A DNA stretch of 24,152 nucleotides, from assembly GCA_036720245.1 (NCBI GenBank), contig DAIMNI010000031.1:1-24152 (forward strand), written 5' to 3'. Below are positions 16,634 through 24,152 of the stretch, piece by piece (the stretch's first letter is position 1; every line of letters begins with the position of its first letter). The position numbers and the translations under genes were made by a program. Under the pieces are notes generated by a model, which was given only the letters and a program-made list of their open reading frames with translations, had not been told where the DNA came from and ran no database searches. This DNA is from JAAZMA01 sp036720245 (GTDB lineage Bacteria; Bacillota; Clostridia; Tissierellales; Tepidimicrobiaceae).

Positions 16634-17611
16634 TTATGCTAATTTTGATGTACCCTTATTTACTATACCCCATTTTCCACATTTATCACCATATCTGGCG
16701 AGAATTTTGTCGTTTTCCTTAATTTCAATTACCTCACAAATATTAGCACATCCATTACATTCAAAGCCTCTAACATGATAATCTATTTTATGGATTGAAG
16801 TACCCCTAAAATTGGTACTGCCTTTTCTTTTAGCTTCTTCTTTTGCAAGTATGGCTACGCCAATGGCACCCATTACATCATAATCTTCTGGAATATAAAC
16901 TTCCTTTTCTAAAAATTCCTCAAAAGCTTTTTTTATTCCCTTGTTGGCAGCTACTCCTCCTTGAAATACTATAGGGGATTGTATATCTTTTCCTTTCCCT
17001 ACATTATTTAAATAATTTCTTACTAAAGCCTCACAAAGTCCTTTAGCTATATCCGATTGTTCATGGCCTAATTGTTGTTTATGTATCATATCAGATTCTG
17101 CAAAAACTGCACATCTTCCTGCAATCCTCACAGGGTTTTCAGATTTTAAAGCTAGATTTCCAAATTCTGATATTTCAATCCCAAGTCTTTCTGCCTGTCT
17201 ATCTAAAAATGAGCCAGTGCCTGCGGCACATACAGTATTCATGGCAAAGTCTACTATAATTTTATTTCTAAGAATAATTATTTTAGAATCCTGACCACCA
17301 ATTTCTATTATAGTTCTTACCTCTGGAATATAATCCAATGCAGCCACTCCATGGGATGTAATTTCATTTTTTACTATATCTGCGCCAATTATGGTACTGG
17401 CTAAATATCTTCCACTACCTGTGCTTCCCACACCTAATATATTTATATCTCCCATGGTTTTTTCCATATCTTCCATAGCTACTTTTAATATTTCAATGGG
17501 TTTTCCTTGCGTCCTTAAATATTTTTTGTAGTGTGGTTTATGGTTTTCATCTATTAAAACAATATTAGTGCTTACAGAGCCTAAATCTATCCCCATATAA
17601 TAATTATCCAA
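16634..17611 (-). CDS. Acyl-CoA dehydratase activase-like ATPase (BadF/BadG/BcrA/BcrD family)
   Basis: ASKHA-fold ATPase that in known relatives (HgdC) holds a [4Fe-4S] cluster between two subunits and injects an electron into a 2-hydroxyacyl-CoA dehydratase. 325 residues. GIDLGSVSTN (7-16), IGGQDSK (104-110), NTVCAAGTG (Cys128) and GRCAVFAES (Cys167) show both cluster cysteines. A C-terminal extension carries four more cysteines, CNGCANIC (Cys285, 288, 292) and GDKCGKW (Cys311), which classical HgdC lacks and which may bind another metal site. Start is TTG 17611 (GGGAGG upstream), overlapping the previous gene by 8 bases. The substrate of the whole system is unknown. Confidence 0.85.
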   Translation of the reverse strand: MDNYYMGIDLGSVSTNIVLIDENHKPHYKKYLRTQGKPIEILKVAMEDMEKTMGDINILGVGSTGSGRYLASTIIGADIVKNEITSHGVAALDYIPEVRTIIEIGGQDSKIIILRNKIIVDFAMNTVCAAGTGSFLDRQAERLGIEISEFGNLALKSENPVRIAGRCAVFAESDMIHKQQLGHEQSDIAKGLCEALVRNYLNNVGKGKDIQSPIVFQGGVAANKGIKKAFEEFLEKEVYIPEDYDVMGAIGVAILAKEEAKRKGSTNFRGTSIHKIDYHVRGFECNGCANICEVIEIKENDKILARYGDKCGKWGIVNKGTSKLA

Positions 17612-18695
17612 TTAAAATTTCCTCCCTTCTTCTCTCCAATAAATCTACAAAAGCCTCTAATCTAGTTATAAAACCTGCTTCCCCAGTCATTTCATCTAAT
17701 ACTAAGGTCATAATGGGAAAACTTAAATCTTGGGATACTTGATTAATTATGCTTTTAGCTACAATTTCTGGCATACAATTTAATGGCAATAATTGAATAA
17801 CACCATCAAAACCTTTATTGGCATAATATATGGCAGAACCTACAGTTTCTCTACCATGACCACCTACTAAAGTTTTTAAATAGGGCTTTGCCAATTTATA
17901 TTTTTCATTTTCCTCTTTAGAACCAAAGGGGAATTTCTTTACATGATGTTCCACCCATCTAGTGGGGCTAAGGGACTTTTCTACTAATACCCCCATGTGT
18001 CCTAGCTTTCTTTCTATTTCTAAGTTTACAAAAGGTTCTATTAAAGTGTATATTTCCCCAATTAAGCCAATTTTAATGGGGGTAAAATTATCCTTTAATT
18101 TCACTTGATTTAATTTTTCTATAGTATTATCCATTAAATCTATCATCTGACTTTCGCCAAAGGTATTATATATGGAATTAAAATAATTATCTATTATAAA
18201 ATCCACTTCTTTACTATTAATAGCATAGGCCCTTTTTTCATTAGATAAATCTGTAATATAATCTGCCTTTTGGATTAATTCCCAGCCAATTTTTCCTGCT
18301 AGAACCAAATCTTTTGTATTAGAAACTTTAAATGTTCTAAGTAAATTATCCTTTAAAGGTTTAAAACCTTCCCCAATAGGGTCGAACACAATAAACTCTA
18401 CATCATAACCTAGGTTTTTCAGTATATTGTTTTCTAAAACTGAATAATAACCAAAGCGACAAGGTCCACAACTGCCAGTTAATAATATGGTATCTGCCCC
18501 TTTTTCTATACTTTCGATAAAATTTCCTATCATGATTTTTAAAGGTAGACATATAGCTTCAGATGAGTATTTAGTCCCAATTTCTAATGTATGTCTATTA
18601 CATATAGGGGGAGGTATTACCTCCTGATCTAATTCTTCAAAAAAAGCCTTTCCAGCAATATATACATTACCCAAATGTGGAAATGTTATCTTCAT
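17604..18695 (-). CDS. 2-hydroxyacyl-CoA dehydratase-related protein (COG3581-like)
   Basis: 363 residues, cytoplasmic. The GSCGPCRFGYY motif (Cys75, Cys78), AICLP and LLPLNCMPE contain cysteines placed like Fe-S ligands in HgdB-type and related proteins; EVGLIGE-type and GGHGRETVG segments follow. It ends in DEMTGEAGFITRLEAFVDLL, closely matching the end of the neighbouring 18667-19668 protein, so the two share a domain. ATG at 18695 has GGAGG upstream and the gene overlaps the preceding one by 29 bases. In many Firmicutes these domains form one very long protein; here they are separate. Reaction unknown. Confidence 0.8.
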   Translation of the reverse strand: MKITFPHLGNVYIAGKAFFEELDQEVIPPPICNRHTLEIGTKYSSEAICLPLKIMIGNFIESIEKGADTILLTGSCGPCRFGYYSVLENNILKNLGYDVEFIVFDPIGEGFKPLKDNLLRTFKVSNTKDLVLAGKIGWELIQKADYITDLSNEKRAYAINSKEVDFIIDNYFNSIYNTFGESQMIDLMDNTIEKLNQVKLKDNFTPIKIGLIGEIYTLIEPFVNLEIERKLGHMGVLVEKSLSPTRWVEHHVKKFPFGSKEENEKYKLAKPYLKTLVGGHGRETVGSAIYYANKGFDGVIQLLPLNCMPEIVAKSIINQVSQDLSFPIMTLVLDEMTGEAGFITRLEAFVDLLERRREEILIG

Positions 18696-19668
18696 TTTTT
18701 TTCCTCCAATCTAGCATATCTAAAAATGCTTCTATTCTGGTATTTATTCCTGCTTCACCTGTTAATTCATCAATGGTAATCAATGTAAAAGGAGTGTTTC
18801 TTTCCTTTGCTTTTTCCTCTACTAATTCTATTAATACAGAATCTATTCCACATCCAAAGGCAGAAATATATATAATTCCATCAATGGTTTTTCTATCTAT
18901 TAGTGAAAAAGATGAACCTAATACTTTTTGTCCTTGAGACCAAAACATTCGCTTTGGTAGTGTACTAGCATAATGTCTTGATATAGTTTCCTCTATCATT
19001 TCTGCAGTTATTATTTTAATATTATTGTCCATTAACTTTTTTATAATATTCATATTGATATGATTATCATATATATTATAGGGATGGCCTAGTAAAAGTA
19101 TTCTTTTATCGTAATCTTCTATATGGGTTTTTGCCCCTTGACTACAATCTGAATTTAGCCCTATTTCATTAATATTAAGTAAATCTAAGCACATCAATTT
19201 ATTAAATTTTTCCCATTTTCCATAGGCTAAATCATAGGCTTTTAATATCTCCTTTTTGTTATTAGTTAAATATCTCCCCGTTCCCAATATAGACTTTTTT
19301 AGGCTATTACTATTTTTCCGTAAATTTATTATAGGTTCAATAATCTCTGGCAAATCCTCTATACTATGTTTTACCATATCAGGTAGCCCTAAATGTTTAG
19401 GACAACAGTATTCTCTCTTATATATACTGATAAATTTCGGTATAAAGAGATAATCTACTTTGTCCTTCAAATAATCTACATGACCATGAAAAGCCTTTAC
19501 TGGCAAGCAAGCCTCATCTACACAGGTAGATATACCTCTATCTAAAATATCCTTATTGGTACTTGGAGAAATAATTATCTCCCCATCTAGGTTTTTAAAA
19601 AATTCTTCCCATAATATATAATAATCAAAATAAAACATTCCTCTAGGAATGCCTATGGTTTTTTTCAT
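18667..19668 (-). CDS. Acyl-CoA dehydratase activase-related protein (DUF2229/COG3580-like)
   Basis: 333 residues, first gene of the three-gene operon, ATG 19668 with TGGAGGGA upstream. IGIPRGMFYFDYY at the start, CVDEACLPVKAFHGHV (Cys49, Cys54), EYCCPKHLGLPDM and SAFGCGID are DUF2229 hallmarks and supply likely Fe-S cysteines. The C-terminal DELTGEAGINTRIEAFLDML is nearly shared with the next gene product. The two proteins probably form a complex with the activase ATPase, by analogy with single-chain versions. No hydroxyacyl-CoA pathway enzyme lies nearby, so a fermentation role cannot be assumed. Confidence 0.8.
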   Translation of the reverse strand: MKKTIGIPRGMFYFDYYILWEEFFKNLDGEIIISPSTNKDILDRGISTCVDEACLPVKAFHGHVDYLKDKVDYLFIPKFISIYKREYCCPKHLGLPDMVKHSIEDLPEIIEPIINLRKNSNSLKKSILGTGRYLTNNKKEILKAYDLAYGKWEKFNKLMCLDLLNINEIGLNSDCSQGAKTHIEDYDKRILLLGHPYNIYDNHINMNIIKKLMDNNIKIITAEMIEETISRHYASTLPKRMFWSQGQKVLGSSFSLIDRKTIDGIIYISAFGCGIDSVLIELVEEKAKERNTPFTLITIDELTGEAGINTRIEAFLDMLDWRKKNEDNISTFG

Positions 19669-19725
19669 TATATCCCTCCAGTCTCACATTAATTTATTAT
19701 GACCAAAAGGAAGATAAAATATAAC

Positions 19726-19757
19726 AAAAAGACTATGTTGTTTTCCATAGTCTTTTT
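19726..19757 (-). terminator. Terminator of the GGT/helical-protein operon
   Basis: AAAAAGACTATG and CATAGTCTTTTT form a 12-bp perfect stem with an 8-base loop, 24 bases after the stop at 19781. On the minus strand the stem ends in TTTTT. Confidence 0.88.
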
Positions 19758-19780
19758 AAAATAAGTATTTTTAAGTTTTT

Positions 19781-21226
19781 TTATTCTTCTTCTGAGGGTT
19801 CATCCTTTAGCATAAAATAAATTGCATCAATTGTAAACAAAATCTCCTCTTTACTTACAACTCTTTCATCTAAAGAATAATATATATATTCTACAAATTC
19901 TTCAAAACCTTCAAATGGAAAAGCTATATGAGTTAAAAGTCTTCTCATTCTAATTTTTCTTTCCATGCTTCCCATATTAGATATGCTTCTATTTATATAT
20001 CTAATTAAACTATCTATTAATTGATTTAAATAATCCTCTGTTATTATTTCCTCATTTTTAGGAAATAGCACTTCGTATTTATTAAAATTATTGTCTCCAA
20101 TATATTTTACTATATCCATATCTTTCATAATCTTTTCCCTAAGCATATTATCTAACTCTTCATATAATACACCTATTTCCTGTTCTGCTTGCACCATTAA
20201 TGCTTCCTCTTCATGGAAACTAGCTTCTATATCTTTTAATTCTAGATTGCATCTTGCAATTAATTCTTCTAGAGATTTTTCCTTAGGATTTTCTATATAT
20301 TCAATCCAGATATTAAATATATCATTATTTGATAAATCCACCTGAATTCTATTTTTAATTAGATATATAGCTATTAGTTTATTTGTAAATATGCCTAAAA
20401 CTCCAATTAAATCATTTATATTATTTATTGTTTCCCATAAATGTGTACTTTTAGGCATTATATTTTCTAATTCTTCATAGCTTTTATTTTTAAAATTGAT
20501 ATTTTTATAATATTGTATTTCCATAAAATAGTGATCAAATAGTATGCCATAATCTCCCATATAAGAACTATCAAAAGTCAATTTATAGTCTATTATTGCA
20601 TTCTCCACATAGCTAATAGAATGATTATTTAAATTTCTTTTAAGGGTTGCTTCTAATACATTGTAAAATTTAGTTTTAGTCATTCTAAATGGAAGTATAC
20701 CTAATACTTGGGATACTAATAATGAAAAATCTGTGTAGTTGGATTTCCGTTCAGCTAATTTGGCACTTATAAGATCCACTATATTCTTTATTTCTTCATT
20801 ATCTACTTTACCATTTTTATAATTTTTATTGGCTGCAAATCTCATCATATAATAATTTGTTAATTCTGATACATAAGTCATTTCTACATTATATGCATTT
20901 ATTACTGCAAATAAATTTTCTAATCCCTTTCTAATATTTAATAAATTTTTTATCTCCTCTTCTATCTCTTCTTTATTCATATCTAGGTTTATCCTATTAA
21001 ATAACTTTATTAAATTATTATAGGAATTTAATAAAATTTCTTTTTCTTTAGGATCTTCTATGAAATCATAAATATTCTTTTCCTCTGCCATTTCCTTTAT
21101 TTCTTCATAAAGCATTATAATTTGAGTTTGTGCCATTTTGAAAAATAGTTCTAATTGCCTTTCATGGGATTCTAAAATTAAACTTTTTATTTCTTCATCA
21201 TTAAGGTTTTTAAAATCTTTCTCCAT
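19781..21226 (-). CDS. Uncharacterised helical protein, 481 residues
   Basis: No family is recognised. ATG 21226 with AAGGAG upstream, 16 bases after the gamma-glutamyltransferase gene, so they share a transcript that ends at the terminator at 19726-19757. The sequence is strongly acidic, Glu/Ile/Asn-rich and predicted almost entirely helical, with coiled-coil-like stretches (about 77-105 and 330-365). No signal peptide, membrane segment, cysteine motif or nucleotide-binding loop is visible. The C-terminus ends DEPSEEE. It may be a scaffold or protein-binding factor, but nothing in the sequence shows a function. Confidence 0.7.
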   Translation of the reverse strand: MEKDFKNLNDEEIKSLILESHERQLELFFKMAQTQIIMLYEEIKEMAEEKNIYDFIEDPKEKEILLNSYNNLIKLFNRINLDMNKEEIEEEIKNLLNIRKGLENLFAVINAYNVEMTYVSELTNYYMMRFAANKNYKNGKVDNEEIKNIVDLISAKLAERKSNYTDFSLLVSQVLGILPFRMTKTKFYNVLEATLKRNLNNHSISYVENAIIDYKLTFDSSYMGDYGILFDHYFMEIQYYKNINFKNKSYEELENIMPKSTHLWETINNINDLIGVLGIFTNKLIAIYLIKNRIQVDLSNNDIFNIWIEYIENPKEKSLEELIARCNLELKDIEASFHEEEALMVQAEQEIGVLYEELDNMLREKIMKDMDIVKYIGDNNFNKYEVLFPKNEEIITEDYLNQLIDSLIRYINRSISNMGSMERKIRMRRLLTHIAFPFEGFEEFVEYIYYSLDERVVSKEEILFTIDAIYFMLKDEPSEEE

Positions 21227-21242
21227 CTTATTTCTCCTTTCC

Positions 21243-22841
21243 CTACCATATGGCTATATGTCCATCTGCTCTTTTTTCTGTTCCTCCAATATAAGTATCA
21301 TTGTATTTTAATATAATTTGTCCCCTACCAAAACTGGCAATATCCTTAGAATATTCTATTTCATGGCCTTTATTAATCAAAAACTTGGCTATATCCTTAG
21401 GGAATTCTTCCTCTACTAATACTTTTTTATCCCTAATCCATTGCCATCTATATTTGTCTAGTGCTTCTTGAGGACTTAAATTAAAGTCTAGCATATTTAC
21501 TATAGCTTGTAAATGCCCTTGAGGTTGCATATAAGCACCCATAACACCAAATGGGCCTACTGCGTTATCATCCTTAGTTATAAAACCTGGAATAATAGTG
21601 TGATAGGTTTTCTTATTTGGTTCTAATCTATTGTATTCACTTTTATCAAGAGAAAATGTATATCCCCTATTGTGTAATGCTATGCCTGTATTTGGAACCA
21701 CTAGTCCTGAACCAAAACCCATAAAATTACTTTGAATATAGCTAACCATATTTCCATATTTATCAGCAGTTGCCAAATATACAGTGCCGCCTGTATTAGG
21801 TGCACCATATTTAGGTATTGTAGCTTCATTCTTTATTAATCTACTTCTATTAAAACTGTATTCATGGGATAAAATTTCTTCTATACTGATGCCCATTTTT
21901 CTAAAATCTGTAATATATTTTAATCCATCTACATAGGCTAATTTCATTGCTTCAATCATATAGTGATAGGCATCAAAATTGTCTTCAATGGAAAAATTGT
22001 TTAATATTTCTAAAGCTAAAAGCACTACTAATCCATGATTATTAGGCGGCAATTCCCATATATCATATCCCCTATAATTAACTTTTATGGGTTCTACCCA
22101 TTCTGGTTTATAGGCCTTTAAATCTTCTTTTGAAATAAATCCACCGTATTCTTTAAAAAGCCTATGGATTCTATCTGCAATATCCCCCTCATAAAAGGAA
22201 AGACCTTTAGAATCTACTATTTCTTTTAAAGTATTTGCCATTTCTTGAGATTTCCATATATCTCCTGCTTTTGGTGTTTCCCTGTTTATTGTAAAGGTTT
22301 TAAACCATTCTTCAAATTCTGGTCCTTTTAATTCCTTTTTATAATTATTAAAAGCTAATCTCCAATTTTCTGATACTGTAGTGGATACGGGATACCCTTC
22401 TTCAGCATAGTTAATTGCAGGTTCTAAAACTTCTTTAAATTTTAGCTTTCCAAATCTACTAGACATTTCCCTCCATCCATAGATCTGACCTGGTACATTT
22501 ACAGGTAAAAAACCATATTTAGGCATAGAATTAAAGCCTAAATTTCTTACCTTTTCTATACTTATATTTGATGAAGAAGGCCCACTTGCATTTAGACCAT
22601 ATAATTTTCCCTCATACCAAATTATTGCAAATCCGTCCCCTCCTAAACCATTAGAAGTAGGTTCTACTACAGTTAAAGTAGAGGCTGTTGCAACGGCCGC
22701 ATCTATGGCATTACCACCTTTTTTTAATATTTCTAATCCCGCCTCTGCAGCTTGAGGGACTGTTGTAGCTACCATCCCCTTGTGGCTAAATACCAAATTT
22801 CTAGAAGACGGATATTTAGATTTGTTTAAGTTTATTTTCAT
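21243..22841 (-). CDS. Gamma-glutamyltransferase-family protein (YwrD-like)
   Basis: N-terminal nucleophile hydrolase of the GGT family, normally made as one chain that cuts itself to expose a threonine. 532 residues, close to B. subtilis YwrD. GGNAIDAAVA (42-51) and TSNGLGGDGF (62-71) are family marks; the self-cleavage nucleophile is Thr353 in NTGGTVYLATAD; GAYMQPQGHLQ (435-445) is typical of the YwrD branch. There is no signal peptide, so unlike secreted GGTs it should be cytoplasmic. ATG 22841 has AAGGAGATG upstream. Substrate (glutathione or another gamma-glutamyl compound) unknown. It leads an operon with the helical protein. Confidence 0.87.
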   Translation of the reverse strand: MKINLNKSKYPSSRNLVFSHKGMVATTVPQAAEAGLEILKKGGNAIDAAVATASTLTVVEPTSNGLGGDGFAIIWYEGKLYGLNASGPSSSNISIEKVRNLGFNSMPKYGFLPVNVPGQIYGWREMSSRFGKLKFKEVLEPAINYAEEGYPVSTTVSENWRLAFNNYKKELKGPEFEEWFKTFTINRETPKAGDIWKSQEMANTLKEIVDSKGLSFYEGDIADRIHRLFKEYGGFISKEDLKAYKPEWVEPIKVNYRGYDIWELPPNNHGLVVLLALEILNNFSIEDNFDAYHYMIEAMKLAYVDGLKYITDFRKMGISIEEILSHEYSFNRSRLIKNEATIPKYGAPNTGGTVYLATADKYGNMVSYIQSNFMGFGSGLVVPNTGIALHNRGYTFSLDKSEYNRLEPNKKTYHTIIPGFITKDDNAVGPFGVMGAYMQPQGHLQAIVNMLDFNLSPQEALDKYRWQWIRDKKVLVEEEFPKDIAKFLINKGHEIEYSKDIASFGRGQIILKYNDTYIGGTEKRADGHIAIW

Positions 22842-22936
22842 CTTTCATCTCCTTATATTTGATAAATTTTACTAAAGATTATATAATTTAAAATACCAAT
22901 AGATATATTATATCACAGGAAAGGAAAGATTGATTT

Positions 22937-23917
22937 ATGGAAGTTTATAATTGTAATATAAATAAAAATTTAAATATATCTAAATATTTCTCTGAAAAAA
23001 ATATTTGCTTTCTAGATATAGAAACTACAGGTTTTAGTAGAAAATATAATCAAATTTATTTAATTGGAATAATCTATTATGATGAAAACAATAGTGCATG
23101 GAAAATAGTCCAGTTCTTTGCAGACAATTTGGTAGAGGAAAAGGAAATATTAGAAGAGTTTAATAAAATGATTTTAAGTTTTGATTTAATCGTAAATTAT
23201 AATGGAGATAATTTTGATTTACCCTTTATCCAAAGTAGAATGAAATACTATAATATAAAAAGCAATATGGAAGACATTAATAGCTTTGATATATATAAAG
23301 AAATTAAAAAAAATGAAAAGTATTTAGGATTAGATAATTTAAGATTGAAAACTGTAGAGAAAAGTTTAGGCATATATAGAAGTGATAAATATTCTGGTAA
23401 GGATTGTATTAACTTTTATTTTAAATATGTAGAAACAGAAGATAAAATTTTAAAAAATAATATACTTAAGCATAATTATGACGATTTGTATTATCTATTG
23501 GATATTTTAAAAATTTTTGATTGCTTGAAAAATATTAAAGGCTTTAATATGAATATAGATAATAATATATTATATATTGAAATTTCAAATATAGTGCTTG
23601 AAGAAAATATTCTAAGGATTAGTTGCAATACAGCTCCACAAAGGGAAATGGATATAATTCACTATGATGAAAACTTTAATTTAAATTGGCAAAGTAAGGG
23701 CTTCCTATTTATTGATTTAAACATAAGTGAAGGTTTTATTACGCCTACTAAAAAATGCTTATTTATAAATAAAAATGATTTTCCCTTAAATGGCGATTTA
23801 AAGGATTTGTCTCAATATATGGTTCCAGATAATTTAATGCTTTTAAAAGTTGAAAAAAATTTAATAATGAAAAATATAAAAAGTATTATTAAAGATCTGA
23901 TTTTCTACGTATCATAG
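22937..23917 (+). CDS. YprB-like RNase H-fold 3'-5' exonuclease-type protein
   Basis: 326 residues. An RNase H-like (DEDD exonuclease) domain fills the first about 200 residues: FLDIETTGF (Asp27, Glu29), IVNYNGDNFDLPFIQSR with the second Asp, and HNYDDLYYLLDIL with the fourth. The three acidic motifs are intact, so nuclease activity is plausible. The remainder has a poorly conserved beta-rich tail. It belongs to the group of B. subtilis YprB, usually beside a helicase-like gene, but none is adjacent here. AGGAAAGGAAAG precedes the ATG. Divergent from the GGT gene with 95 bases between. Confidence 0.82.
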   Translation: MEVYNCNINKNLNISKYFSEKNICFLDIETTGFSRKYNQIYLIGIIYYDENNSAWKIVQFFADNLVEEKEILEEFNKMILSFDLIVNYNGDNFDLPFIQSRMKYYNIKSNMEDINSFDIYKEIKKNEKYLGLDNLRLKTVEKSLGIYRSDKYSGKDCINFYFKYVETEDKILKNNILKHNYDDLYYLLDILKIFDCLKNIKGFNMNIDNNILYIEISNIVLEENILRISCNTAPQREMDIIHYDENFNLNWQSKGFLFIDLNISEGFITPTKKCLFINKNDFPLNGDLKDLSQYMVPDNLMLLKVEKNLIMKNIKSIIKDLIFYVS

Positions 23918-23918
23918 C

Positions 23919-23966
23919 AAAACAAAAACAGTAGACCTTAGCATTAAAGTCTACTGTTTTTGTTTT
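23919..23966. terminator. Bidirectional terminator between YprB-like gene and tRNA genes
   Basis: A perfect 18-bp stem (23919-23936 with 23949-23966) and 12-base loop, flanked by A-rich and T-rich ends, serves the plus-strand gene and the minus-strand tRNA transcript. Confidence 0.92.
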
Positions 23967-23971
23967 AGGGA

Positions 23972-24048
23972 TGGTGGGCCTTCAGGGACTCGAACCCCGG
24001 ACCTACCGGTTATGAGCCGGGCGCTCTAACCAACTGAGCTAAAGGCCC
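23972..24048 (-). tRNA. tRNA with CAT anticodon (Met or Ile2)
   Basis: A complete 77-base cloverleaf including encoded CCA. Acceptor GGGCCTT/AAGGCCC is perfect, D-arm GCTC/GAGC, anticodon loop CTCATAA, T-loop TTCGAGT. The anticodon stem has one C-T mismatch at its outer pair. CAT is read as elongator Met or, if modified to lysidine, as Ile2; the body (GGGCCTTTAGCTCAGTTGG, CTCATAACC) has features of both. Confidence 0.93.
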
Positions 24049-24062
24049 CTATTTATTCAATT

Positions 24063-24085
24063 CACAATTGTACATGCAAATTGTG
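24063..24085. repeat. Small inverted repeat between the tRNA genes
   Basis: CACAATT and AATTGTG, 7 bp with a 9-base loop, lie in the 49-base spacer. It may be a processing hairpin or chance. Confidence 0.3.
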
Positions 24086-24097
24086 CATTGTTAAATA

Positions 24098-24152
24098 TGG
24101 TGGGCTTAGGTGGACTCGAACCACCGACCTCACGCTTATCAGGCGTGCGCTC
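24098..24152 (-). tRNA. tRNA-Ile (GAT), 5' part cut by window edge
   Basis: The 3' 55 bases are present: anticodon loop CTGATAA in a perfect ACGC/GCGT stem, T-loop TTCGAGT, 3' acceptor strand and encoded CCA. The 5' acceptor and most of the D-arm lie beyond base 24152. It is transcribed ahead of the CAT tRNA. Confidence 0.93.

Noticed and set aside
1..24152. CRISPR arrays, insertion sequences, prophage or toxin-antitoxin genes
   Set aside because: No regularly spaced repeats, transposase or integrase motifs, terminal inverted repeats or small paired toxin genes were seen.

Overview
The window is AT-rich (roughly 30% G+C by eye) and has Gram-positive expression signals: strong GGAGG-type ribosome binding sites, many TTG/GTG starts, TTGACA/TATAAT promoters and hairpin-plus-T terminators. 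The gene set (CtsR-box clpB, potABCD, HD-GYP, 2-hydroxyacyl-CoA dehydratase-type activases, a possible spore-surface protein) suggests an anaerobic, probably spore-forming member of the Clostridia, perhaps a Tissierellales-type lineage; the lineage is inference. Two 10-N runs show that this is a draft, possibly metagenomic, scaffold. Both runs disrupt genes that were probably intact.

Layout. 1-2542 (-): clpB, cut at its 3' end by the window edge, with its own promoter and a textbook CtsR operator. 2678-6997 (-): an XRE-cupin regulator followed by potA-potB-potC-potD, a spermidine/putrescine ABC importer. Its genes overlap by a few bases and are read from a strong promoter flanked by AACTATAT repeats; the regulator is broken by the first N gap. 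7263-9248 (-): a TetR regulator and a radical SAM/SPASM-like enzyme of unknown substrate, with a palindrome over the promoter. 9359-11762 (-): a cysteine desulfurase and thiI, the sulfur-delivery pair for 4-thiouridine in tRNA; thiI is broken by an assembly artefact. 11926-12068 (+): a free-standing, promoter- and terminator-bounded small C-rich RNA candidate. 12136-13113 (+): cytoplasmic L-asparaginase.

13136-14340 (-): an unknown propeller-like protein whose coiled-coil C-terminus lies in the -1 frame after an A9 run. It is divergent from 14485-15477 (+), a cysteine-rich protein with spore-coat-like character. 15496-16542 (-): HD-GYP phosphodiesterase candidate. 16634-19668 (-): three overlapping genes forming a split version of the acyl-CoA dehydratase activase / DUF2229 / COG3581 family. 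19781-22841 (-): a YwrD-like gamma-glutamyltransferase-family protein and an orphan helical protein. 22937-23917 (+): a YprB-like RNase H-fold exonuclease. 23972-24152 (-): tRNA with CAT anticodon and a partial tRNA-Ile(GAT).

Most of the window is ordinary core and metabolic content. The least explained parts are the small RNA, the frameshifted propeller/coiled-coil gene with its cysteine-rich neighbour, the autoregulated TetR/radical SAM pair and the split activase cluster. No CRISPR array, insertion sequence, prophage or recognisable defence system was seen.
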